Positions 8,922 to 16,501 of a DNA stretch of 35,590 bases are shown here, piece after piece (within the stretch, counting starts at the first letter, position 1; every line of letters begins with the position of its first letter). The DNA is taken from the NCBI GenBank assembly GCA_905233925.1, contig CAJOFV010000019.1, positions 1-35,590 on the forward strand, written 5' to 3'. The DNA comes from Paludibacteraceae bacterium. Lineage in GTDB: Bacteria > Bacteroidota > Bacteroidia > Bacteroidales > Paludibacteraceae. Under the pieces are notes generated by a model that was given only the letters and a program-made list of their open reading frames with translations, was not told where the DNA came from and searched no databases. The position numbers were made by a program, and so were the translations under genes.

Positions 8922-9314
8922 TTATTTGCCGGCGTCATTCATCCATTTGCCATCCACTTTGATAACCTCGTTCTTTGAGGGTTTGGATGTGCCATCACCG
9001 TAGTTGATGGTGTAAGCAACGGTTGCGTGCTCTCCGTCTTCAGCCATGGTAACTTCACCGATTTCGAACGAAGCAATACCTTCGTGCTTGTTGATTTCGG
9101 GCTGAACTTTTCCCTGGAAGAGAGCTACCATCTGTGCTTTGTCATCTTTGGAGAGCTCTTTCGAGAAGTACATCATGTCAACGATCTTCTCGTAGTTGCC
9201 CTTCTTGAGTTGGGTCAGCATGTCCTGTGTTGCTCCTTCGGGAGTGTTGGAGGATGTGCAGGCAGCAAATGCGAGCGCGATGAGGGCAAGGCCCAAAAAT
9301 TTAATTTTTTTCAT
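8922..9314 (-). CDS. DUF4878-like lipoprotein
   Basis: 130 residues. The N-terminus MKKIKFLGLALIALAFAAC is a lipoprotein signal (lipobox AFAAC), followed by SSNTPEGATQDMLTQLKKGNYEKIVDMM and a region ending in VIKVDGKWMND. This matches the small cone-shaped DUF4878 type seen in Bacteroidetes lipoproteins (family assignment from memory). The domain starts with a helix that packs on a strand set; no catalytic residues are known. It is the last gene of the five-gene minus-strand operon, and its start lies inside the last codons of the upstream gene (14-bp overlap), suggesting coupled translation. It may be a periplasmic binding or accessory protein; its partner is unknown. Confidence 0.88.
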   Translation of the reverse strand: MKKIKFLGLALIALAFAACTSSNTPEGATQDMLTQLKKGNYEKIVDMMYFSKELSKDDKAQMVALFQGKVQPEINKHEGIASFEIGEVTMAEDGEHATVAYTINYGDGTSKPSKNEVIKVDGKWMNDAGK

Positions 9315-9939
9315 AACATTTAAATTTTAAAGAGTTAATAAATAGTTTTTTATTTCCGTTCTCTATATCTGACGGAAAAATTCCTTCATATTCTGTAGAA
9401 CAGAAACTCGGCACGGCGTGCCGGTTGCCGCTACTGATGTCCATTCCTTCGTGGCGGTACGCGAGCCAGACCAGTTCGCAGCAATAAAGCTGCGTGGAGT
9501 CCTGCAAGAGGTAATCGTGGTCAAATACCGTTTTTTCCCGTTGTTTGGCGAGGCAGTATTTTGCCGCGCGTGCTGCCTGTTCGTCGGAGCAGTCGATGCG
9601 CATCCATGCTCCGCATTGCGCCCTGAGCGGCGAAAAGAACTCCGTTGCGGGTTCGTACTTAAGGTATTCGGGTTCGCCATGCGGCGCTTCTCCGGGCACG
9701 GCGTGTACGACCATCCACGTGTTTTTAAGGCTGTCAAAGAGCAAAATGCCAATGTGCGAGTACATGGCTCTGCTGAAGTGCGTGACCAAACGGCTTTCCG
9801 CTCCCCATCCGCACCGCAAGACCAAATCTCCGTCCCGAAAAGGCTCGTCCAAGTCAAATTCCTGCGCGTGTTTCGCCTTGTTGCAGGCGGAGATGAGCAT
9901 CAGCAGGGCGCATATATAGAGCAATCGGGAGCGTGTCAT
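9301..9939 (-). CDS. YiiX/YebB-like permuted NlpC/P60 cysteine hydrolase, lipoprotein
   Basis: 212 residues. Lipoprotein signal MTRSRLLYICALLMLISAC. The order of motifs fits the circularly permuted papain-like NlpC/P60 superfamily: FRDGDLVLR, then YSHIGILL with the conserved His, then VVHA, and near the C-terminus QLYCCELVWLAYR carrying the likely catalytic Cys. Relatives act on amide bonds in peptidoglycan peptides or lipids, but the substrate here is not shown. It sits 3 bp after the M23 peptidase gene and before the DUF4878 lipoprotein, so a cell-wall role is a reasonable inference. The overlapping plus-strand ORF 9418-10794 is a shadow. Confidence 0.85.
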   Translation of the reverse strand: MTRSRLLYICALLMLISACNKAKHAQEFDLDEPFRDGDLVLRCGWGAESRLVTHFSRAMYSHIGILLFDSLKNTWMVVHAVPGEAPHGEPEYLKYEPATEFFSPLRAQCGAWMRIDCSDEQAARAAKYCLAKQREKTVFDHDYLLQDSTQLYCCELVWLAYRHEGMDISSGNRHAVPSFCSTEYEGIFPSDIENGNKKLFINSLKFKCYEKN

Positions 9940-9942
9940 GGT

Positions 9943-11136
9943 TTACAAGTGCGTGCGCATAACGTTGACTACGCTGTCAAACTCGGCACGGTACTTGGCG
10001 GGCACAGGGTCTGCGGGCGGACTCTCGAGTTTCAAGGGATCCACAGGTGTGCCGTTCTTCCAAACACGGAAGTCGAGGTGCGGCCCTGTAGCCGCGCCAG
10101 TAGCACCGACGTAGCCGATAACCTGTCCCTGACTGACGTGCGAGCCGACAGCAATGCCTTTGCCGTACTTGCTGAGGTGCAAGTAGGCGGTGGTGTATGT
10201 CGAATTATGCTTGATTTTGACCATGTTTCCCGCCTGTCCCTTGTAGGCTTTCTCGATGACCACGCCATCGCCTATGGAGACCACGGGCGTGCCGGTCGGT
10301 GCCGCATAGTCCACGCCGGTATGCGGGCGGACAATCTTGAAGACAGGGTGTTTGCGGGCGTAACTGAAGTGCGAGGAAATGCGCTTGTAGTTCAGCGGCG
10401 CCTTAAGGAAAGACTTGCGGAGGCTCTTGCCGTCGCCGTCGAAATAGGTGTGGAGTTCGCCCGCTTCGAAGTAGAACGCCTCTTGCCACTTGCGTGCGTG
10501 GTAGAAGTTGCAGGCGTAAATCTGGCCGATGCCGACGCGTGTGGAATCCACGTAAATCTCGTCGAAGTAAACCCTGACGGAGTCGCCCTTCTGGAGGCCG
10601 AAGAAGTCAATAGTCCACGCGTATATTTCGCTGAGTTCGAGCGCGAGTTCGACGGGCAAATCGTTGCCGACCATGGCGTTCCAGAGACTGGATTCGATGC
10701 CGACGCAGGCGCTTTTCGCCTCATAACGCAGCGGTTTCTTATGGTGCTCGGCGTGCATGGAGTCCGTCAAATGGAGTACGGTTACTTCGCGTGAGGAAGC
10801 CTTGTAAATCCAGTAGCAGAGGTGCTCGACGCCTGCTGTGTCAGTCTGATGCAAGCCCAGGTATTCCTTTCCGGGACGAAGGCTGCGGACATCAAACTCG
10901 GTGCAGGGCAAGGTAGCCAGTTGTGCGAGTTGCTTGCGGTCAGCGCCGAGACGGCCGAGAATACCTCCGAGGGTTTCGCCCTGTTTGACGAAGCCTGTGT
11001 CTACGCGGAACGAGTCAATAGGCAAACCGTATTCGTAACGTACGGGTTCGGGGGTGTCGTCATATGTTTCGCCTTTTGTGCAGGCTGAAAGAACTGCTGC
11101 GAGAGCGATACATATATATATAAGGTGTGACTTCAT
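9943..11136 (-). CDS. M23-family peptidoglycan endopeptidase lipoprotein (variant zinc site)
   Basis: 397 residues. Lipoprotein signal MKSHLIYICIALAAVLSAC. Residues of about 50-75 (GFVKQGETLGGILGRLG) look like a LysM/OapA-type wall-binding region. The M23 domain occupies about 250-375, with HPVFKIVRPHTGVDYAAPTGTPV (H-x3-D), TAYLHLSKYG (catalytic His) and GPHLDFRVWKNG. The canonical H-x-H motif here reads H-L-D, so the third zinc ligand is Asp rather than His. I believe this variant occurs in other Bacteroidetes proteins, but whether it is active cannot be judged from sequence. M23 enzymes cut the cross-link or stem peptides of the cell wall. It is the third gene of a minus-strand operon, with 14 bp to the GT2 gene upstream. 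Confidence 0.93.
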   Translation of the reverse strand: MKSHLIYICIALAAVLSACTKGETYDDTPEPVRYEYGLPIDSFRVDTGFVKQGETLGGILGRLGADRKQLAQLATLPCTEFDVRSLRPGKEYLGLHQTDTAGVEHLCYWIYKASSREVTVLHLTDSMHAEHHKKPLRYEAKSACVGIESSLWNAMVGNDLPVELALELSEIYAWTIDFFGLQKGDSVRVYFDEIYVDSTRVGIGQIYACNFYHARKWQEAFYFEAGELHTYFDGDGKSLRKSFLKAPLNYKRISSHFSYARKHPVFKIVRPHTGVDYAAPTGTPVVSIGDGVVIEKAYKGQAGNMVKIKHNSTYTTAYLHLSKYGKGIAVGSHVSQGQVIGYVGATGAATGPHLDFRVWKNGTPVDPLKLESPPADPVPAKYRAEFDSVVNVMRTHL

Positions 11137-11150
11137 ATATCTCTGCGGGA

Positions 11151-11909
11151 TTAGGACGGGGTGTTGATTTCTAATTTTTTCATCGGGTATTTGCGTGTCC
11201 AGGAGGAAACCTTCAGACGAATAACGCCGAGCAGCGCTTCGGAGAAGATGCCGCCGGACATTTTGCTGGTGCCAAGGACACGGTTGATGAAGATAATCGG
11301 CACCTCAACGATGTTGAATCCGCACTTGTAGGCGGTGAACTTCATCTCAATCTGGAAAGCGTAGCCTTTGAAGCGGATCTTGTCCAGTTCGATGGTTTCG
11401 AGCACTTCGCGGCGGTAGCATTTGAATCCGGCAGTGGTGTCGTGGATGTTCATGCCAAGCACGAAGCGGACGTATTTGGAGGCGAAATAGGACATGAGCA
11501 CGCGTCCCATCGGCCAGTTGACGACGTTGACGCCGCTGACGTAGCGGCTTCCGATAGCGACATCCGCGCCCTGGTTTGCGCAGGCGTCGTAGAGCTTGAG
11601 CAGATCTTGCGGGTTGTGCGAGAAGTCGGCATCCATTTCGAAGATGTAGTCGTACTTGTGTTCAATCGCCCACTTGAATCCGCAGATGTACGCGGTGCCG
11701 AGCCCTTGTTTGCCGGCGCGCTCAACGAGGAAGAGCTTGTCCTTGAACTCCTTTTTCTGCAGCCCCTTGACGATGTCAGCCGTGCCGTCGGGCGAGCCGT
11801 CGTCGATGATGAGGATGTGAAATTCCAACGGCAGAGCCATCACGGCGCGGATAATCGCCTCGATGTTCTCTTTTTCGTTGTAGGTTGGTATGATGACTAA
11901 TCTGTCCAT
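11151..11909 (-). CDS. GT2 polyprenol-phosphate mannose/glycosyl transferase (DPM1-like)
   Basis: 252 residues, a GT-A fold glycosyltransferase. VIIPTYNEKENIEAIIRAV opens the nucleotide-binding region, IIDDGSPDGTADIV follows, and the metal-binding motif is FEMDADFSHNP. GSRYVSG, the DTTAGFKCYRR segment and a C-terminal EVPIIFINR complete the dolichyl-phosphate mannosyltransferase pattern. It lacks the C-terminal membrane domain of longer relatives, so it is probably a peripheral inner-membrane enzyme that loads a sugar from a nucleotide donor onto a polyprenyl phosphate carrier. The sugar is inferred from the family only. Gaps of 15 bp upstream and 14 bp downstream place it in the MBL-to-DUF4878 operon. 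Confidence 0.93.
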   Translation of the reverse strand: MDRLVIIPTYNEKENIEAIIRAVMALPLEFHILIIDDGSPDGTADIVKGLQKKEFKDKLFLVERAGKQGLGTAYICGFKWAIEHKYDYIFEMDADFSHNPQDLLKLYDACANQGADVAIGSRYVSGVNVVNWPMGRVLMSYFASKYVRFVLGMNIHDTTAGFKCYRREVLETIELDKIRFKGYAFQIEMKFTAYKCGFNIVEVPIIFINRVLGTSKMSGGIFSEALLGVIRLKVSSWTRKYPMKKLEINTPS

Positions 11910-11924
11910 AACTGACGATAAGTT

Positions 11925-12731
11925 TTATTCTTTAATGGGCGTGTCTGTAAGTTCATAGACGGGACTCGCGTTGGTGCGGCTGAGCGGCTTGAGGAACACG
12001 TCCTCGAGGGCGTCGCGTACGGTGGCATAAGCAACCGTCGGGTCGTTGTTCTCCTGCGAGAGGTGGCAAAGGAAGACGTTCTTGAGCCCGTCGTGCCAGT
12101 TGTTGCGCAGCAGTTCGGCGCAGGTGGCGTTGCTCTGATGGCCTTTGGGCGATAGAATACGCTCCTTGAGGTAGGTCGGGTAGAGACCGTTGAGCAGCAG
12201 TTGCTCGTCATGATTCGCCTCGATAACGAGGTGGTTGGTCGTGCGGATGCACTCTGCCATCGTGGCGTTGGGCGAGCCGCAGTCCGTGGCAATCATGAAG
12301 CGCTGATCCATATAATCGATGACATAGCCGACGCACTCGGTGGAATCATGCGCGATGGGGAAGGTGTTGATAATCATGCCGTTGAGATCCCATTCGGTCT
12401 CTTTCTCGAAGAACCGGCGGGAGGTCTTGAGCTTCTCTTTGACGCCGTAGTTCTTGTCTATGCCGCTGTGAATGAGCGGCGTAGCGTAAATCGGGAGGTG
12501 CACCTTTTCGCCCAACGTACCGACGGCGCGGATGTGGTCGGCATGGTCGTGCGTGACAAGCACCGCCATAATATTGCGGAAATCAAGGTCCATTTCGCGG
12601 AGGTGCTTCTGAATGGTGCGCGCAGAAATTCCGGCATCAATAAGGATGCCCGAATACTTCGTGCCGAGGTAGTAGCAATTGCCACTACTGCCACTCGCAA
12701 AACTGCGAAATATGAGGTTCGTCTCCGCCAT
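11925..12731 (-). CDS. MBL-fold metallo-hydrolase (YycJ/WalJ-like)
   Basis: 268 residues with no signal peptide, so cytoplasmic. The N-terminal FRSFASGSSGNCYYLG strand pair is typical of the YycJ/WalJ group. The metal site is visible as THDHADH, with further ligands likely in PIAHDS, ATDCG and the SPKGHQSN segment. Relatives are metal-dependent nucleases or hydrolases with links to DNA damage and wall regulation in Firmicutes; the role in Bacteroidetes is not established. It is the first gene of the minus-strand operon, with a canonical promoter about 40 bp upstream. The preferred start is ATG at 12731. Confidence 0.92.
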   Translation of the reverse strand: MAETNLIFRSFASGSSGNCYYLGTKYSGILIDAGISARTIQKHLREMDLDFRNIMAVLVTHDHADHIRAVGTLGEKVHLPIYATPLIHSGIDKNYGVKEKLKTSRRFFEKETEWDLNGMIINTFPIAHDSTECVGYVIDYMDQRFMIATDCGSPNATMAECIRTTNHLVIEANHDEQLLLNGLYPTYLKERILSPKGHQSNATCAELLRNNWHDGLKNVFLCHLSQENNDPTVAYATVRDALEDVFLKPLSRTNASPVYELTDTPIKE

Positions 12732-12771
12732 AGTTTTTCATATCGGAACGTGCGAACACAATTCCAACCCG

Positions 12772-12803
12772 CAAAAGTACACTTTTTTTTTGAATTATGC
12801 AAA
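12772..12803 (-). promoter_or_regulatory. Promoter of the minus-strand MBL-GT2-M23-YiiX-DUF4878 operon
   Basis: Minus strand: TTTG (12800-12803), 20 bp, TACTTTTG (12772-12779). The -7 element ends about 40 bp before the MBL-fold start codon. Confidence 0.87.
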
Positions 12804-12818
12804 TTTATTGCATATTTT

Positions 12819-12850
12819 TTTGCATTTATCAAAGATTTTTTGTAATTTTG
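12819..12850 (+). promoter_or_regulatory. Promoter of the Xaa-Pro aminopeptidase-argS operon
   Basis: TTTG (12819-12822), 20 bp, TAATTTTG (12843-12850), only 20 bp before ATG 12871, giving a very short leader. It is divergent from, and 15 bp away from, the minus-strand promoter at 12772-12803, so the two promoters share one AT-rich upstream segment. Confidence 0.87.
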
Positions 12851-12870
12851 CCGCCAAATTTTGAAGCCTT

Positions 12871-14676
12871 ATGACAGTTTTAGAGAGAATTAGTGCCCTT
12901 CGGGGCTTGATGCGTGAGCAAGGTTTGTCGGCGTACATCGTGCCCGGCACAGACCCCCACGCGTCGGAATACATGGCTCCGCATTGGATGGAGATGAGTT
13001 GGATAACAGGTTTCCTCGGCGAAACGGGAACGGCGGTCGTGACGCTTGACCGAGCGCTATTGTGGACGGACAGCCGCTATTACCTGCAGGCGGAAGCGGA
13101 ACTGCAAGGGACAAGCGTGGAGCTGATGCGCGAGTCGGATGTGGATTGCCCGAGCATCGCGGACTGGCTGAAAGCTGAAAGCGGAAAGTGGAAAGCGGAA
13201 AGTCTGTTAGTGGGAGTGAATCCGGAGATGTATTCGGTGAACGGCTATAAGAAGCTCCGCGAGGAACTGGAGGACGGCGGACTGGCGCTCAAATCGGTGG
13301 ATTTGATTCGTCCGATTTGGACGGAGAACCGCCCCGACATACCGCTGACGGCGCTGTATGAGTACGAGGACAAGTATGCCGGCGAGAGCGTGGAATCGAA
13401 ACTGCGCCGCGTCCGTGAAGCACTCGCGGAGAAACGCTGCGACGTGGTGGCGGAACTGGACGAGATTGGCTGGCTGCTGAACATCCGCGGGAAAGACGTG
13501 GATTACACGCCTTGCGTGATTGCATACGTGGTGGTGGAGAAGGAGCGTTGCACGCTGTTCGTTGACCCGCGTAAGGTGGATAAGGCTAATGCGAAGGTGC
13601 TGAAGGCGAAGGGAATAACGCTGCGCGGCTATGATGAAGTGTTCAGTTACCTGAACGGTTTGAAGGCAAGCGGCGTGCTGTTTGACGGTAACCGCGTGAA
13701 CGAAGCGCTGTACGAGGCTATCAATCCCGCCATAACGCGCAAAGTGAACGTGTCGCCGAGCCCGTTGCAGGTGATGATGTCCATTAAGAACGAGGTGGAA
13801 CTGAACGGCGAACGCGAAGCGATGAAAGTGGATGCCGTAGCGTTGACGCGGTTCTTCATGTGGCTGGAAAAAGAGGCGTTCAAGACGCCGCAGACTGAGA
13901 TAACGATAGCGGAGAAACTGCACGAGTTTCGCGCGTTGGGCAAGAATTTCACGGACGAGAGTTTCTGCACGATTGCCGGATGGAAAGGCAACGGCGCGAT
14001 TGTGCACTACCATGCGGAGCCTGATGCCTGCGCGAAGATTGAGGGCAACGGCGTGCTGCTGTTGGACAGCGGCGGGCAGTACCTCGACGGCACGACAGAC
14101 ATCACGCGGACGGTGTGGATTGGCGATGAGAAAGCTATTCCGGCGCAGGTCAAACGCGACTTTACGCTGGTGCTGAAAGGACATATCGCGCTCGCGAGAG
14201 CACGATTCCCGAAAGGCACGCGTGGCAACCAGTTGGATGTGCTGGCACACCAGTTTATGTGGCGCGAAGGCGTTTCGTACGGGCATGGAACAGGACACGG
14301 GGTAGGGCATTTCATGGGATGCCACGAAGGACCCGCGAACATCCGTATGGATAACAACCCCAATCCGATTAAGGAGGGCAACGTCTTCTCTGACGAACCC
14401 GGTATCTATCGCACCGGCGAATACGGCATACGTACGGAGAATCTGGTGATTGCTGTGCCCGCCAAAGTCAGCGAACATACAACCGGCGAGACCTACTATG
14501 AGTTCGAGACGATTACCCTGTGCTTCTACGACAAACGGCTCATGGATTTCAAGATGCTGACGCAGGAAGAAATTAACTGGATTAACAAGTACCACGCCCG
14601 AGTCCTTGCCGAGACGCTACCGAGACTCAACAAAGACGAACAGGCGTACCTGGTGGAAAAGTGCAAGCCGATATAA
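12871..14676 (+). CDS. Xaa-Pro aminopeptidase, M24B family, three-domain type
   Basis: 601 residues, the length of the three-domain aminopeptidase P type (two creatinase-like N-terminal domains, then the catalytic pita-bread domain from about 310). The dinuclear metal ligands are visible: LLLDSGGQYLDGTTDITRT (two Asp), GTGHGVGHFMGCHEGP (His), FSDEPGIYRTGEYGIRTEN (two Glu). It removes an N-terminal residue preceding proline and is cytoplasmic (no signal). It starts the operon leading to argS and beyond. Residues near 100-112 (LKAESGKWKAES) are encoded by five tandem 7-bp units and form a degenerate heptapeptide repeat, probably an inserted surface loop between strands of the first domain. Confidence 0.95.
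   Translation: MTVLERISALRGLMREQGLSAYIVPGTDPHASEYMAPHWMEMSWITGFLGETGTAVVTLDRALLWTDSRYYLQAEAELQGTSVELMRESDVDCPSIADWLKAESGKWKAESLLVGVNPEMYSVNGYKKLREELEDGGLALKSVDLIRPIWTENRPDIPLTALYEYEDKYAGESVESKLRRVREALAEKRCDVVAELDEIGWLLNIRGKDVDYTPCVIAYVVVEKERCTLFVDPRKVDKANAKVLKAKGITLRGYDEVFSYLNGLKASGVLFDGNRVNEALYEAINPAITRKVNVSPSPLQVMMSIKNEVELNGEREAMKVDAVALTRFFMWLEKEAFKTPQTEITIAEKLHEFRALGKNFTDESFCTIAGWKGNGAIVHYHAEPDACAKIEGNGVLLLDSGGQYLDGTTDITRTVWIGDEKAIPAQVKRDFTLVLKGHIALARARFPKGTRGNQLDVLAHQFMWREGVSYGHGTGHGVGHFMGCHEGPANIRMDNNPNPIKEGNVFSDEPGIYRTGEYGIRTENLVIAVPAKVSEHTTGETYYEFETITLCFYDKRLMDFKMLTQEEINWINKYHARVLAETLPRLNKDEQAYLVEKCKPI
13168..13202 (+). repeat. Five tandem 7-bp units (C/T)(T/G)GAAAG inside the aminopeptidase gene
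   Basis: CTGAAAG, CTGAAAG, CGGAAAG, TGGAAAG, CGGAAAG abut exactly. Seven bp is not a multiple of three, so three units give a heptapeptide period (LKAESGK, WKAES). The reading frame stays open. Confidence 0.9.
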
Positions 14677-14708
14677 TGACTGAATGTGTGAAAGAGTGAA
14701 TGAGTGAA
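14677..14708 (+). repeat. Four tandem 8-bp units filling the spacer between the aminopeptidase gene and argS
   Basis: TGACTGAA, TGTGTGAA, AGAGTGAA, TGAGTGAA start at the base after the upstream stop codon and end two bases before the argS ATG. The whole intergenic spacer is therefore one degenerate octamer array (consensus NGNNTGAA). It carries several stop codons in the upstream frame and no clear Shine-Dalgarno. Confidence 0.85.
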
Positions 14709-14710
14709 AG

Positions 14711-16486
14711 ATGAATAAACTGGAAAATATCCTGGCGCAGCAGGTCAAATCTGCGGTAAAAGAGTTGTACGGGATTGAGGCAGATGACAAAATGATTCAG
14801 CTTCAGAAGACCCGTCCCGAGTTTGAGGGACACGTGACGCTGGTGGTGTTCCCGTTCGTCAAGGCGGCGCGCAAAGCTCCCGCACAAGTAGCTGCCGAAA
14901 TAGGTGAAAAACTGGTCGGCGAAGTGGTGGCGAAGTTCAATGCCGTGCAGGGTTTCCTGAACCTCACGATTGCCGATTCCTTCTGGCTCGGACAGTTGGA
15001 GGCAATTGCTGCAGACGCGAACTACGGGCAACTGCCTGACCGCAACAAACTGATGATGGTTGAATATTCGTCGCCGAATACCAACAAACCGCTTCACCTC
15101 GGGCATGTACGCAATAACCTGCTCGGTTGGTCGATTGCGAAGATTCAGGAAGCGAACGGATGGAAAGTGGTCAAAACGAACATCGTCAATGACCGCGGCA
15201 TTCATATCTGCAAATCCATGCTCGCGTGGCTGAAGTTCGGCAACGGCGAGACCCCCGAATCGTCCGGCAAAAAGGGCGATCACCTCATCGGCGACTACTA
15301 CGTACGTTTTGACAAGGAATACCGCAAACAAGTGGCAGACCTCATGGCTAACGGCATGGACGAAGAGACCGCCAAACGTGAGGCACCGCTCATGAAAGAG
15401 GCGCAGGCGATGCTCCTCAAATGGGAACAGGGCGACAAGGAAGTGCGCGAATTGTGGGCAAAAATGAACAGCTGGGTCTATGCCGGATTTGACGAGACCT
15501 ACCGCAAAATGGGCGTGGCGTTTGACAAGATTTACTATGAATCCAACACCTATCTTGAGGGCAAGTCGGAAGTGGAGAAAGGCTTGGCTGCAGGGCAGTT
15601 CTACCGTCGCGAGGATGGTTCGGTTTGGGCAGACCTCACCAAAGACGGACTGGACGAGAAACTGCTGCTGCGCTCCGACGGAACGTCCGTTTATATGACA
15701 CAGGACATCGGCACGGCGAAGCTGCGCTATCAGGACTTCCCGATTGATAAGATGGTCTATGTGGTCGGCAACGAGCAGGAGTACCATTTCAAGGTGCTGT
15801 CTATTCTGCTTGACCGCCTCGGATTCCCATTCGGAAAAGAACTTGTGCACTTCTCCTACGGCATGGTCGAACTGCCAAACGGCAAGATGAAGAGCCGCGA
15901 GGGAACGGTGGTTGATGCGGATGACCTCATGGAGCAGATGATTGCCGACGCCCGTGAAATAAGCAAGGACAAGGTAAATACCCTGCCGGATATAACCCCC
16001 GAAGAAGCTGACGAAATTGCCCGCAAGGTCGGACTTGGTGCGCTCAAATACTTCATTCTGAAAGTTGACCCGCGCAAGAACATGCTCTTCAATCCCGAAG
16101 AGTCCATCGACTTCAACGGCAATACAGGCCCCTTTATCCAATACACCTATGCACGTATTCAGTCCGTTCTGCGCAAGGCCGACAATCTTCAAATTTTTAA
16201 ATTGTCAAATCTTCAAATGAACGCCAAGGAATTGGCGCTCATCCAGCGTCTCGCCGATTATCCGGCAGTGGTGCGTCAGGCTGGCGACGAGTTCTCGCCG
16301 GCGGTCATCTGCAATTATGCCTATGCACTGGCATGCGATTTTAACTCGTTCTACCATGATTATTCCATCCTGAACGAGCCCGACGAGGCGGTGCGCGCTT
16401 TGCGTCTGACGCTCGCCGCAACAGTCGCCAAAACAATCCGCCACGCCATGAACCTCCTCGGCATTGAAGTTCCGGACAGAATGTAA
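14711..16486 (+). CDS. argS: Arginyl-tRNA synthetase
   Basis: 591 residues, normal for the family. The N-terminal Arg-specific domain (about 1-100) precedes the class I catalytic core with the HIGH-type motif NKPLHLGHVRNN near 131 and the KMSKS-type loop GKMKSREGTVVDADDL near 395. The DALR anticodon-binding domain follows (about 475-591, ending NLLGIEVPDRM). It charges tRNA-Arg in the cytoplasm. The gene is second in the operon. At the junction between core and DALR domain, the peptide NLQIFKLSNLQM is encoded by four tandem 8-bp units and looks like an extra linker relative to the usual sequence there. The 521-aa minus-strand ORF over it is a shadow. Confidence 0.97.
   Translation: MNKLENILAQQVKSAVKELYGIEADDKMIQLQKTRPEFEGHVTLVVFPFVKAARKAPAQVAAEIGEKLVGEVVAKFNAVQGFLNLTIADSFWLGQLEAIAADANYGQLPDRNKLMMVEYSSPNTNKPLHLGHVRNNLLGWSIAKIQEANGWKVVKTNIVNDRGIHICKSMLAWLKFGNGETPESSGKKGDHLIGDYYVRFDKEYRKQVADLMANGMDEETAKREAPLMKEAQAMLLKWEQGDKEVRELWAKMNSWVYAGFDETYRKMGVAFDKIYYESNTYLEGKSEVEKGLAAGQFYRREDGSVWADLTKDGLDEKLLLRSDGTSVYMTQDIGTAKLRYQDFPIDKMVYVVGNEQEYHFKVLSILLDRLGFPFGKELVHFSYGMVELPNGKMKSREGTVVDADDLMEQMIADAREISKDKVNTLPDITPEEADEIARKVGLGALKYFILKVDPRKNMLFNPEESIDFNGNTGPFIQYTYARIQSVLRKADNLQIFKLSNLQMNAKELALIQRLADYPAVVRQAGDEFSPAVICNYAYALACDFNSFYHDYSILNEPDEAVRALRLTLAATVAKTIRHAMNLLGIEVPDRM
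16187..16218 (+). repeat. Four tandem 8-bp units (C/T)TTCAAAT inside argS
   Basis: CTTCAAAT, TTTTAAAT, TGTCAAAT, CTTCAAAT abut exactly. The same motif recurs at 24346-24361 and 24404-24435. Here it encodes NLQIFKLSNLQM in an essential gene without breaking the frame. Confidence 0.9.
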
Positions 16487-16501
16487 CAAAATCCATATAC
16501 C

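Noticed and set aside
9418-10794. 458-aa plus-strand ORF
   Set aside because: Antisense to the YiiX-like and M23 genes, both with clear motifs and lipoprotein signals.
8922-12731. A specialised wall-remodelling system linking MBL, GT2, M23, YiiX and DUF4878 genes
   Set aside because: They form one operon, but the first two gene functions are general, and no evidence ties all five to one pathway.
13207-14595. 462-aa minus-strand ORF
   Set aside because: Antisense to the Xaa-Pro aminopeptidase gene; no domain.
14627-16192. 521-aa minus-strand ORF
   Set aside because: Antisense to argS, which is certain; His/Leu/Val-rich shadow sequence.
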